In this document: positions 1 through 9,536 of the stretch, one piece after another
Position numbering within the stretch: the stretch's first letter is position 1
Layout: each line of letters starts with the position of its first letter
Source: Voacanga thouarsii
Lineage: Eukaryota; Streptophyta; Magnoliopsida; Gentianales; Apocynaceae
NCBI GenBank assembly: GCA_026120185.1
Contig: JANUWF010002419.1
Location: 4,237,501 to 4,301,500 of the forward strand
Length of the DNA stretch: 64,000 bases
Direction of reading: 5' to 3'
Position numbers and translations under genes: made by a program
The notes under the pieces: model-generated
Database searches by the model: none
What the model was told of the DNA's origin: nothing
Seen by the model: only the letters and a program-made list of their open reading frames with translations

Positions 1-1139
1 GATTTGAAAATTATTAATTTCAAAAGAGTCATAAGTCACAAACTTACTATCATGGTATCACCAATAGTACTTATTGCTTCGTAATTTCTAAAATTATTTA
101 TTATTGAATAAAAATTACTATTTAAATGTTACTTTTTTAACACCACTTTATATGTTGATCCATCTTATACTCATTGTGTCGTTTTTTCTTTCAACTCTTC
201 CTTTTACCTTTGAAAGATGGTTTTCTATGTGAAATTTGTATTCTTGGGATTCCAAAATGGCACTGAAGTTTGTGAAAGGACTATGTAACTACATTTTATG
301 TAATTTTTCTTTTGCAAGGAAAGCAATTGATGGTTCATGGAGAAGACTATCCTTGGAGGAAGCAATATGAAATTGGTTTCTCACTATAAAATGGGTAATT
401 TTCGCTTTTTTAATTCTAATTGTTTGTAATTTATTGGCAGACTTTGAATTTGCATGGCCATGGATTGTTTTGTACCATAAACTATACTCTTTGCTTCTTT
501 TGTATGTCAAATAGTGTTTAATGATACTTATTACTATTGGTTAAATTGATGTAGTCATGTAAGGATTTTTTTTTTTTTTTATAAAGGAATTAGTTAATTA
601 TTGAATACATTATTTCCCTGGTTAATTTGTTGGTTTACCAAACTAGAAAACTTTAGGATGCTGTATTCTTTTTTTTTTTTTTTGAATTATTGCATATTAA
701 AGCATATATATTAATGTTTGATAATAATTTGGTTAGAAACACCCTTTATTAGATGAGAGGATTTGAGGTTGATTCTAAAAACATATATCTATTGCACTTT
801 GATTTATAACTATTAGGACTTATGTTGTTGTTGAAACTGCAACAAGATTCTTTAACATACTGTGAGATGTTAAGTCCATTTAGGAAATGGAATTTTTGGT
901 ACAGTTTGATGATGCGTAAATTTGTGTAGTTTTAGAGATTGATATCTACAGAAGGATCTGGAAGAAAATCACTCAAAAGATCCTGCGAATAATTAGAAGA
1001 TGATCTTGGAGATAAATCACAAAGAGATTTTATTCTGCAGAAGATAACTTCAAGAAGGAAAGAAACTGCATTGCACTTAGTAAATCTATGAAGATAACAC
1101 GGCTTTACCAATTTCCTAATTTATTAATACTACCGCACT
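1..1139. other. AT-rich DNA without a recognisable gene
   Basis: No exon, domain or terminal repeat could be recognised here. The stretch has poly(T) runs and many stop codons in all frames. It may belong to the upstream part of the long LTR of the Copia element that follows, because SIRE-type LTRs are often over 1 kb, but no second LTR copy is present in the window to define its edge. Confidence 0.4.
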
Positions 1140-1787
1140 TCTATTGCATGTGTGTGTGTGTGTGTGTGTAGCTTGGGAGTAAGGAAAAATATATGAGTTT
1201 TAAAAGATAGAAATACTCTTCGGTGAGCTAAGTAAAAGATAGAATGAGAGATTCATGTTTACATATTGATTAGGCTCAATGCAAACAATTCATGCTACCG
1301 TAATTTTTTGTTTAGTGTTTGCACCAAAGATTCAAGTTTAATCATTTCAATTTTGCTTATCCTTCAGCTGAGACTTGAATCAAAAGAATTTTTTTAAAGC
1401 AATTACCTTCCTAGAGAGAAGGTTTTTGCTATCAAATAGAGACCCGTCAAGTTGCTACAATGCGGATTGAAAGGAGATCAATCATGCTGGGTTGGGTTCA
1501 ACAATGATCTTCTGCAAGTTTGACAAATAGAGCACTGTATTGTATTCTTGTTAGACTCCACTAGGAATATTTAGTGAATTGAGATAAGTGTTGACATTGT
1601 AACTTTTAGTAAAGTTTAGTAATTTTTTTTAATTAGTCATGGACCTACAGACGTAGATTTATTGATAGACGAACTGCATTGCCAATTTGTGGCGTTAGAC
1701 TTCTTACTTTTATTGTCTATCAAACTAACTTGACTTTAACAGGAAAGATTAACAAAACCATAGAAAGTTGACAATTCAAACCTAACA
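1140..1787 (+). repeat. Probable 3' portion of the 5' LTR of a SIRE-type Copia element
   Basis: The block ends in CA at 1787, directly before a degenerate tRNA-Met primer-binding site and then gag. That is the position expected of a 5' LTR end. It contains a (TG)n run near 1147-1168. The left edge is arbitrary: no TG start or partner 3' LTR is visible, since the element is truncated near 12.09 kb. Confidence 0.5.
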
Positions 1788-1789
1788 AG

Positions 1790-1800
1790 TGATATCAAAC
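1790..1800 (+). other. Degenerate primer-binding site (initiator tRNA-Met type)
   Basis: The sequence tgatatcaaac lies 2 bp after the CA end of the putative LTR. It resembles the TGGTATCAGAGC site used by most plant LTR retrotransposons, with several changes. Its position between LTR end and gag supports the call. Confidence 0.55.
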
Positions 1801-1888
1801 TGCTTCATCTTATTGGAGTTGCTATTAATATAGCAGGTGAGATCTGGGAAGTTGGTTTGAAAAATATCTGCATCAGTAGATGAAGAAA

Positions 1889-3044
1889 ACACTGTCACGA
1901 GACCACCATTGCTAAAGGGTACAAATTATGTGTATTAGAAGACTAAGATAAGAATCTTCATCCAAAATCAAGATATTGCTATATAAAAAGCTGTTGAAAC
2001 TGAATGGAAACCACCGACAAAAATGGGTACAAGTTCTGGAGCAACTTAAAGAAACCTACTGCAGAATGGACATAAAAAGAGAGTCGTCTTGCTATTGATA
2101 ATGCAAAATCGTTGGACACAATTTTTCTGTTGTCCAACAAGAAGAATTCAAGTTGATCTCAACTTGTGAAGCTGTTATGGAAGCATGGGACTAATTGTAA
2201 ACTATATTTGAAGGAATCAGCACTATTCGAATATAAAAAAGGTAATTGCAAACAACTCAATTTGAGGAGCTAAAGATGGGTAAACATGAGAGAGTTGGTA
2301 TGTTAAAAAAAATGAGGGATATTGCAAATCAAGTATATCAACCCGGTGAAGTCTATTTAAAAGAAAAGTTGATATGGAAAACACTGAGATCATTACCACT
2401 AAAGTTTCAAGCTAAAGTAGCTACCATTAAAGAGTGCAGAAATGCGTTAACAATACGACTTGATAAGCTAATAGGTTATTCACAAACCTATGAGATGAAT
2501 CTCCAATCTCAGGCCAAGTCCAAAGAAAAAGGTGTTACATTGAAAGCCAAAAAGGAGTCTGATAATGACAAAGCATCTGATGAAAAAATAGGACTGTTGA
2601 CAAGAAGGTTTAACAAAATATTGAAACGACATAACAAAATGAATAAGCCTTTTGGCAAAACTTTTAACAGGAAGTCTGAGGTTCTTGAGAAGATATACAT
2701 ATGGCAAAAAAACTACAAAAATCAAGAACACACCTAAAGGACCAAAGTGTCACAAGTGTAGTAGAATTGGTCATATTCGCATTGATTGTGGAAATTTGAA
2801 GAAGAAATTGAAAAACAAATCTTACAATACCACTCTAAGTGATAATGAGGATGATGCTCAGGAGTATCCAAAAGAGCTAAGTTCTGATAAAGGAGATGAC
2901 TTTGGTCAACCAAGCAATGTTGCATTTAATTTAGTAGTTACAGAAGAAGCTACAGAAAATGTTGAGGGGACATTTGACAACAATGATGAGGAGATGACCC
3001 TAGAAGCATTTTTGGATGAATGTGAATTGTTGTACTCAAAATAG
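1889..3044 (+). pseudogene. gag: Copia gag (UBN2-type) with CCHC zinc knuckle, broken
   Basis: The N-terminal gag signature (RPPLLKGTNY, then a stop where W is expected) begins at about 1900 and contains several stops. An open stretch at 2246-2737 carries the UBN2-like core, including a run close to RLDKLIGYSQTYEMNL. After a frameshift, 2652-3044 encodes a retroviral zinc knuckle CHKCSRIGHIRIDC (C-x2-C-x4-H-x4-C) followed by an acidic region rich in D and E. The overlap of the two frames marks a frameshift near 2700. Family assignment to SIRE-type Copia rests on the gag tail layout and is moderately sure. Confidence 0.8.
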
Positions 3045-3156
3045 CATAAAGGAGTAAAGTAAATTAAACTACTAAAAAGACAGGTTGAAGAGCTCAGTTG
3101 GTATGAAAAGGAGATTGATCAAAAGGAGAAGAAGTTGAAGCTCAGAGATCAATGGT

Positions 3157-3170
3157 CACTACAAGAAAAA
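3157..3170 (+). repeat. CACTA left terminal inverted repeat
   Basis: CACTACAAGAAAAA, flanked on the outside by GGT. After these 14 bases the two ends remain partly similar (TTAGCGACA versus TTAGTGACA a few bases further in). Confidence 0.95.
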
Positions 3171-4015
3171 TGATAATTAGCGACACATATTTGCAACAGC
3201 TTTTGGTCCGTCGCTAATTTTCGACGGAACAATGACAGGATTAAAAAATTTTAAAATAAATTTATTTTTTTTAATGCCCGTCGCTATTGCCAATGAATTA
3301 GCGATGGCTAGAGATAGATTCGTGATGATTTTTTTTATTATTATTCATTAGTACTAATTAAATTGAAAGCCATCGCAAATTTGTATCTAATTTGCGATAA
3401 CCTTTTTTTAATATTTAATTAATACAAAAAAATTAAAGTGTCATTGCAATTAGAGAGGGATTTGCAACGGTCATCCAAAATTTAAAAATAAATATAATTT
3501 TTTAAAAATTAAAAAAATGAGCCAGCGCGAAATCCGTGGCTAATTAGCAATAGATTTGTGATGGCCACAAATCCATAGCTAATTAGCGAGGGATTTGCGA
3601 CGGCTCAATTTTTTAAATTTTAAAAAATAAATTTATTTTTAAAATTTGAAAAGCCGTTGCAAATCCGTTACTGATTAGCGAGACAGCCATCCAAAATTCA
3701 AAAATAATTTTATTTTTAAAATTTTGAAAAAATAAGCCATTGCAAATCCCTCGTTAATTAGCCACGGGTTTATGACGGTTTGTTTTTTTCAATTTTAAAA
3801 AAAAAATAGATGTATTTTTAAATTTTGGATCACTATCGCAAATCTCTTGCTAATTACGACACCTTTGCGACGACCATAAAATTTGTTTAAAATTTTATTT
3901 TTTAAAATTTTAAAAAATAAGCCATCATAAATCCGTTGCTAATTAACAAATTTGTTAATTTAATTGCTAATTAGCTAATTGATAGTATATCATTAGCGAA
4001 TTTGTTGCTAATTGC
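3171..4015. repeat. CACTA left subterminal repeat array
   Basis: Short motifs built on GCGACGG, TTGCGACGG and CCGTCGCTAATTAGC recur every 30-60 bp in both orientations, separated by A/T runs such as ttttaaaattt. Such arrays are the TNPA-type transposase-binding zones of CACTA elements. Many copies have CpG-to-TpG or CpA changes (for example gcgatggc for gcgacggc), as expected of methylated, silenced DNA. Confidence 0.85.
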
Positions 4016-4018
4016 GAA

Positions 4019-4057
4019 TTTTACACACACACACACACACACACATACATACATACA

Positions 4058-4123
<66 letters not shown>

Positions 4124-4432
4124 TAGCGTATTGAAATATGTATATATATATATACACACACACATATATATAAATATACTTTTTTAATATATTAATAAAC
4201 ACACACACATATATGTATGTGTGTGTGTATATATATTTATAATATAAATATATATATATATACATATACATATATGTTATAATACTTTTAATATATTAAT
4301 AAATATATATACATATATACGTATATATATATATTAATATATATATTTATTCATATATATACATATTCATACAAATTAATATATATACATATATATATAT
4401 ATATATTTTATTTATGTTAGTATGTGTGTGTC

Positions 4433-4469
<37 letters not shown>

Positions 4470-4498
4470 ATATATATATATATCTATATATATATATA
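4019..4498. repeat. Microsatellite field: (CA)n, (CATA)n, (TA)n
   Basis: Runs of (CA)n from 4022, then (CATA)n to about 4086, then long (TA)n tracts with short interruptions. Long reading frames here are only Tyr/Ile repeats and not genes. Confidence 0.95.
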
Positions 4499-4788
4499 CC
4501 GGTGGTGATAAGGCATCAACCACCTAAGTATCCCCTTCTGTGGTGCTATGCCTATTTCTCTTTCTCTCTCGCTCAAGGCATTTCCGGGTTTTTTCATCTT
4601 ATTGCTCTTGCTTTGTTGCTTCTGTCGCTTGCTTGGCTTCCACTTGCTCCAGTGCCTTTTGAATTTTTAGTGATTTTGTCCTACTTCGACAACTCCTTTC
4701 TTTGGTACAAATTACTATTGTTTTATTTTAGTCTCGTTGATTTGGTTCACGTTGCACACTCAGGTACTTGCCCTCACCCCACCCTGTA

Positions 4789-4792
<4 letters not shown>
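4499..4792. other. ~290-bp non-repetitive island inside the (TA)n field
   Basis: Unique sequence with normal base composition is bounded abruptly on both sides by (TA)n tracts. The plus strand is open and encodes a hydrophobic stretch rich in L, F and A, but no family was recognised. It may be a captured gene fragment or a small insertion into (TA)n. Confidence 0.4.
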
Positions 4793-4845
<53 letters not shown>

Positions 4846-4952
4846 TACTAACATAAATAATATATATGTATGTATATATATATTTTTATGAATATACATA
4901 CATATATATATTTTATTTATGTTAGTATGTGTGTCTATATATATATATTTAT

Positions 4953-4983
<31 letters not shown>

Positions 4984-5176
4984 CACACATACACACACAC
5001 GCATATATTTACATATTATATTTTATTTATGTTAGTATGTGTGTGTATATACATATATTTACATATTAATATTTATACATTTATATACATATATACTTAA
5101 TAATATCATATTTATATTATATATAAAAATATTTTTACATAATAATATTTTTTCGCTCATTTTATTATTTCAACAC

Positions 5177-5216
<40 letters not shown>
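4793..5216. repeat. Microsatellite field: (TA)n with (AC)n patches
   Basis: Continuation of the (TA)n / (CA)n field, with three or four copies of a short unit around ttttatttatgttagtatgtgtgt (4408-4432, 4911-4936, 5021-5046). This suggests local tandem duplication. No gene. Confidence 0.9.
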
Positions 5217-5218
<2 letters not shown>

Positions 5219-5504
5219 CAAACTTTAAATTTTTTTTAAAATTTTTTGGATTAGTGACGGATTTGTTACAGCTATCCAAAATTTAAAAATAAATTTATTT
5301 TTTTAAGATTGAAAAATAAGCCCTTGCAAATCCGTTGCTAATTAGTAAGGAACTTGCGACGGCTCTTTTTTTTCAAAATAAATTTATTTTCGAATTTGAA
5401 TGGTCATTGCAAATCCATTGCTAATTAGCAAGGGATTTGCGATGGCTCATTTTTCAAATTTTTAAAAATAAATTTATTTTCAAATTTTGGAAGGTCGTCG
5501 CTCT
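5217..5504. repeat. CACTA internal copy of subterminal motifs
   Basis: The GCGACGG / CCGTTGCTAATTAGC motifs seen at the element ends return between the microsatellites and the geminiviral cassette. This suggests the cassette was inserted into, or duplicated together with, subterminal-type sequence. Confidence 0.7.
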
Positions 5505-5860
5505 CTGACGTAACTCGGATATGGACTTTACGACAATTGCAGTGACATACCGCTGATAACTGTGGAGTTTGATTTCAAATTCAAATTAAAGTCGAAAAGG
5601 TTAAGGGAAGATATGGCCCACTTTGTCTAAGGTGACTTGGATATAGACCCACAACAATTGAATGGACAGTACTGTTGACAATTGTGGAGTTTGATTTCAA
5701 ATTCAAATCAAAGCTTAAAGTGTAAAGGAAAATATATGGTCTGCATTGTTTGAGGTGACTGTGAAGAGGGGCCCAGTTATTTTGTTGGTTTTGATTTTGA
5801 ATTTAAATTAAAGGTTACAGTGTAAAGGAAAAAGTAGATGTTGGATGGATAACTGAATTT
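5505..5860. repeat. Left array of ~120-130-bp repeats beside the geminiviral cassette
   Basis: Three diverged units share the parts ggtgact, ggatatagacc, caattgtggagtttgatttc and aaagtgtaaagg, near 5505, 5630 and 5750. The same units occur in reverse complement at 7190-7520. The last unit is shorter. Their placement at the edge of Rep-related DNA suggests they derive from a viral intergenic region, but this is inference. Confidence 0.65.
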
Positions 5861-5884
5861 GATTTGGTTTTTTAATTAGCATAT

Positions 5885-6200
5885 CCTGGGTTAGGGAGCA
5901 CCAATTTGCTTGGGATACAGAAAGTATACAATCAGGTAAACGGGCATTTGACATGTTGGTTTACAATGAAAATCACAGTCATGTCCATATCCGATAGTTC
6001 AGAAAACATCTATGTAGACCCAATGCTTTTCTCAGGTTGTGGTTGAACCTTATTTGGAGATTGAATATTATTCAAAAATTCATGTCCTCCAGGAGTAATG
6101 GTATGCTGATGTGTATTAGGTGTTTCATATCGTCCCAGTACATACCAGTGTTGTATTGAAGTGATGTAAGATCATCCCCCATGTGAAAATCCATTGTATT
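5885..6200 (-). pseudogene. Geminiviral REn (AC3)-like relic
   Basis: On the minus strand, in the window around 5970-6060, the translation matches the conserved core of the begomovirus replication enhancer: a basic segment with [11 protein letters not shown] followed by NYRIWT. It lies downstream of and partly overlaps the TrAP-like stretch, which lies downstream of Rep. This is the gene order of the complementary-sense half of a begomovirus genome. Stops and frameshifts interrupt the frame; it is a fossil. The family role is to stimulate viral replication through contacts with Rep and plant PCNA/RBR, but no activity is expected here. Confidence 0.7.
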
Positions 6201-6400
6201 TGTAGCAAAGGATTTGTAGCAAAGAGATTCACATATAGTGCACCCGCAGTGGAGGTTTATCCATCTACGTCTGTAAGTGCCTCTCCTAGGTGCTTTGTGA
6301 ATTATTTTCTAAGATGTGTGAATTTTCGAAGAAGAACATTTCAGAGATCGTGTAGAACTCTGCATTTCCTAATATCCATTCCTTTAGAGCCTGGTGCTCT
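6060..6400 (-). pseudogene. Geminiviral TrAP (AC2)-like relic
   Basis: The minus-strand segment near 6170-6230 keeps part of the Cys/His zinc-finger-like region of the transactivator protein, with a short match around NGFSHGG followed by a stop. It overlaps the Rep C-terminal region on one side and the REn-like region on the other, as in begomoviruses. The rest of the frame is too decayed to follow. The call depends partly on synteny. Confidence 0.5.
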
Positions 6401-7190
6401 AATTTATCTAGATAAGACATGTAGCTAGAGCCCTCACCTGGATTGCACAAGAAGATTATCGGGATTCCTCCTTTAATTTGAACTGGCTTGCCATATTTTG
6501 TATTTGACTGCTAATCCTTTTAGGCCCCAAATAATTCTTTCTAGTGCTTTAAATAATGGGGGTTGACGTCATCAATAATGTTATAAAAAGCACTGTTTGA
6601 GAATATATTTGAATTTAAATATAGATGTCCATACAAATAATTATGTGGACCCAAAGACTGGGCCCATACAGTCTTACCTATTCGAGTAGGATCCTCAATA
6701 ACAAATACTCTTTGGTCTATTTGGCCGCACAGCTGCATATCTTACATTTTTTTATGCCCAATTAATTATATTTACAGGAACATTATTAAAATTAAAATAT
6801 CTATTAATATATGATTCAGGGAGTTTTGCAAATATTTTATCAGTGTTTGCAAATATGTTATGAAATTAAAGGACAAAAGATTGGGGGTCTTTCTTCTTTA
6901 TTATTTTAAGGGCCTACAATTTGCCAGATGCATTCAGTGCTTCTGCATATACCTCTACAATCTTTGATTGGTATCCTCTAGCACTACATCCGTCTATTTG
7001 GAATGTACCAAATTCAATAAAATCACCTCCCTTGGCAATGTATGATTGCACATAAGATGAACTTCTAGTTGGTTGGACGTTTGGAAGAAATTGTCTACTT
7101 GTTGAGGGGTGGATAAGGTCGAAGAATCGTTGATTCTGAGTTTGAAACTTGCCCTTACACTGAAGAAGGATATGTAGATGCCCATTACTA
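6315..7190 (-). pseudogene. Geminiviral Rep (AC1) relic, 5'-truncated, minus copy
   Basis: The minus strand from about 7190 down to 6315 matches the geminivirus replication initiator protein from just after its N-terminal motif I region to near its C-terminus. Seen in pieces in more than one frame: the segment following the HLH metal site, the Rep middle region, the Walker A region (reads DPTRIGKT, so the leading Gly is changed and a Thr is Ile), the Walker B-like VNPHYLKH region, and the C-terminal [13 protein letters not shown] segment. The first ~165 bases present in the plus copy are missing. It is not a working gene. Similarity to the plus copy is high over the shared part. Confidence 0.85.
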
Positions 7191-7520
7191 TGGGGTCACT
7201 CCAATTGTCATGAGTCCATATCTAAGTCACGTCGGAGAGCGTGGGCCATCCCAGACAGAATGGGCCATATCTTCCCTTAACATTTTAAGCTTTAATTTGA
7301 ATTTGAAATCAAACTCCACAATTGTCTGTAGTTATGCCACTCCAATTGTTGTGGATCCATATATGAGTCACGTTAAACAGAGTGGACCATGTTAGACAGA
7401 CTAGGTCATACCGTCCCTTCACCTTTTACACTTTATTTGAATTTGAAATCAAATCCCACAAAAATCTAGAGTAAAGTCACTCCAATTGAGATAGGGCTCA
7501 TTATTCAGTCACTCCAAATC
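7190..7520. repeat. Right array of ~120-140-bp repeats (inverted relative to the left array)
   Basis: Diverged copies share gtcactccaattg, gagtccatat, cacgttaaac/cacgtcggag, ttgaatttgaaatcaaa and ccacaattgtc, starting near 7195, 7335 and 7475. A further partial copy of gtcactcc lies at 7508. They lie between the truncated minus Rep and the promoter of the plus Rep copy. The 8-bp core GTCACTCC (or its complement GGAGTGAC) could be a former viral iteron. Confidence 0.65.
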
Positions 7521-7589
7521 AACCGGTCATCCAGTAATCTTAAATGGATGGCTGGACACGTGGAGGGTTGAGATGGGACCCAAGAGACT

Positions 7590-7602
7590 TCTATAAATAT
7601 CA
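7590..7602 (+). promoter_or_regulatory. TATA-like box upstream of the plus Rep relic
   Basis: The string ctataaatatc lies about 90 bp before the Rep start codon at 7682, matching the place of the TATA box of the begomovirus complementary-sense promoter. No intact TAATATTAC origin nonanucleotide was found between 5.5 and 7.7 kb. Confidence 0.5.
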
Positions 7603-7681
7603 TTCCAGTTACTCTAATTCAGAGCGCAGATTGAATAAGAGTGAGTTCTGTAGCATTTAGAGTGAGTTTATTATTACCAAA

Positions 7682-8618
7682 ATGCCACGCATTTGCAATT
7701 CCTTTCGTATTCAGGCTAAGGACATATTCCTTATATATCCTCAATGCCCATTAGATAAAATAACGTTGCTTTCATTATTCCAGTCCATTCAATACCCTAT
7801 TCCACCAGTTTATACCCACGTAGCACAAGAAACCCACCAATATGGAAATGGGCATCTGCATGTCCTTCTTCAATTCAAGGGCAAGTTTCAAACCCAAAAT
7901 CAACAATTCTTCGACCTTATCCACCCCTCGAAAAGTAGACAATTCCATCTAAATGTCTAACCTACTAGAAGTTCATTTGATATGCAATTATACATCGCCA
8001 AGGGAGGCGATTTTATTGAATTTGGTACATTCCAAATAGACGGACGCAATGCTAGAAGATGCCAATCAAAGATTGCAGAGGTATATGCTGAAGCACTGAA
8101 TGCATCTGGCAAATCCCAAGCCTTTCAAATAATAAAGGAGAAAGATCCCAAACCTTTGTTCCTTCAATTTCATAACATATCTGCAAACGCTGATAAAATA
8201 TTCGCAAAACCCCCTGAACCATATATTAATAGATATTTTAATTTTAATAATATTCCTGTAGATATAATTAATTGGGCATCGAAAAATATAAGAGATGCCA
8301 CTGCGCGGCTAGATAGACCAAAGAGTATTGTTATTAAGGGTCCCACTCAGACAGGTGAGACTGTATTGGCTCAATTTTTAGGTCCACATAATTATTTGTC
8401 TGGACATCTAAATTTAAATTCAAATGTATTCTCAAACAGTGCATTTTATAACGTCATTGATGACGTCAACCCCCATTATTTAAAGCATTAGAAAGAATTC
8501 TTTGGGGGCCTAGAAGGACTGATAGTCAAATACAAAATATGACAAGCTTGTTCAAATTAAAGGTGGAATCCCAACAATCTTCTTGTGCAATCTAGGTCAG
8601 GGGTCCAACTACATGCGA
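7682..8618 (+). pseudogene. Geminiviral Rep (AC1) relic, plus copy
   Basis: The frame from 7682 opens with the geminivirus Rep N-terminus. Rolling-circle motif I is near residue 17 (IFLIYPQ in place of FLTYPQ) and the metal-binding HLH of motif II is near residue 59. A stop at about 7958 breaks the frame; it resumes at 7982 with the motif III-type YIAK and the Rep middle domain. In the helicase domain the Walker A motif reads GPTQTGET, so the nucleotide-binding Lys is Glu. Homology ends at about 8618 in the C-terminal region, where CACTA subterminal repeats begin. In the virus family this protein nicks the origin and unwinds DNA; this copy cannot. Confidence 0.9.
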
Positions 8619-9519
8619 CGGCTTTGCAACGGCCTTCCACATTTTAAAAATAAATTTATTTTTTAAAATTTAAAAAAATGAGCCGTCGCAAATCCTTCGC
8701 TAATTAGCTATGGATTTGTAGCCGTCCCAAATCCATTGCTAATTAGCCATGGATTTGATATGGCTTATTTTTTTAATTTTAAAAAAATAAATTTATTTTT
8801 AAATTTTAGATGATCGTCACAAATTCGTTGCTAATTAAGATAGCCTTTCAAATTTTAAAAATAAATTTATTTTTAAAATTTAAAAAATGAGTCGTCGCAA
8901 ATCCGTCGCTAATTAGCGACTGATTTGCGACTTACTCATTTTTCCGTCACAGATCTGTAGCAAATCCATTGCAAATCTATTGCTAATTCACAAAAAAATA
9001 TACTATATAATTAATATATATAATAATAAATTACAAGAATATCAATAGCTTAGTGGTGGAACATGTGTTTTCCCACAACAAGGACGCGGGTTCGAACCCT
9101 GTGTCTGACAAAATTTCATAATATTTTTGGTGGGTTAGGTCGGAAGGACGGGGCAGGTCGAGTCGGATGGGTTAGGGATTTAATTGATTAAATTTTTTAA
9201 TAAAAATTTTTTGCTGTCACAAATACATCTCTTAATTAATTAATTAATTTTTTTGTAAAAAAAATATTGTCTCAAATCTATTGCTAAATTAATTTATTTT
9301 AAAAAAAATAAAATTTTTTTGCCTTCCCAAATCTGTTGCTAAATTAATTAATTTTTTTAAAAAAAATTACCATCATAAATTCGTCGCTATTTTAATTATA
9401 AACTTCATTATAATGTCATCAATTAAATGATTGTCGCAAATTGCGACGCCTATTTTAGCAACGAACATAATTCGTCGCTAAACTCGATTAGCGACAAATT
9501 TGACTGTCACTAACTTTGT
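8619..9519. repeat. CACTA right subterminal repeat array
   Basis: The same GCGACGG, CCGTCGCAAATC and GCTAATTAGCGAC motifs as at the left end, in inverted arrangement, lead up to the right TIR. The array is interrupted by the tRNA-like block near 9046-9230. Confidence 0.85.
9046..9099 (+). repeat. tRNA-like Pol III promoter block, probable SINE head
   Basis: The string tagcttagtgg (9046-9056) fits the A box TRGCNNAGYGG exactly, and ggttcgaaccc (9089-9099) fits the B box GGTTCGANTCC with one change. The spacing is as in a tRNA. It does not fold as a full tRNA and no CCA-type acceptor stem is evident, so it is better seen as the head of a tRNA-derived SINE inserted in the CACTA element. The body would extend to about 9230 (a GGTCGGA-rich tail). 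No clear target duplication was found. Confidence 0.6.
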
Positions 9520-9533
9520 TTTTTCTTGTAGTG
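9520..9533 (-). repeat. CACTA right terminal inverted repeat
   Basis: TTTTTCTTGTAGTG, the exact reverse complement of the left TIR, followed by GGT (9534-9536). Confidence 0.95.
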
Positions 9534-9536
9534 GGT

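Larger units (their letters stand above)
3157..9533. mobile_element. Non-autonomous CACTA (En/Spm) transposon carrying geminivirus-derived sequence
   Basis: The left end reads CACTACAAGAAAAA at 3157 and the right end reads its exact reverse complement, finishing at 9533. The 3 bases before (3154-3156) and after (9534-9536) are both GGT, the 3-bp target duplication typical of CACTA elements. The interior has dense subterminal motifs around GCGACGG / CCGTCGC at both ends, as in En/Spm transposase-binding regions. No TNPD/TNPA transposase could be recognised, so the copy is non-autonomous. The cargo is a (TA)n/(CA)n field, a geminiviral Rep cassette and a tRNA-like block. The element sits inside the Copia gag-pol region. 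Confidence 0.93.

Noticed and set aside
4008..5239. Long open frames rich in Tyr, Ile and Val on both strands
   Set aside because: They are translations of (TA)n, (CATA)n and (CA)n microsatellites.
5500..7700. A geminivirus replication origin (TAATATTAC in a stem-loop)
   Set aside because: Searched by eye on both strands; no intact nonanucleotide was found.
7682..8491. A functional viral Rep gene
   Set aside because: The frame is broken by a stop near 7958, the Walker A Lys is Glu, and the C-terminus is replaced by transposon repeats. It is a relic.
9046..9120. A real tRNA gene
   Set aside because: A and B boxes are present, but the ends do not pair as an acceptor stem and no proper anticodon arm can be drawn. 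A SINE head fits better.
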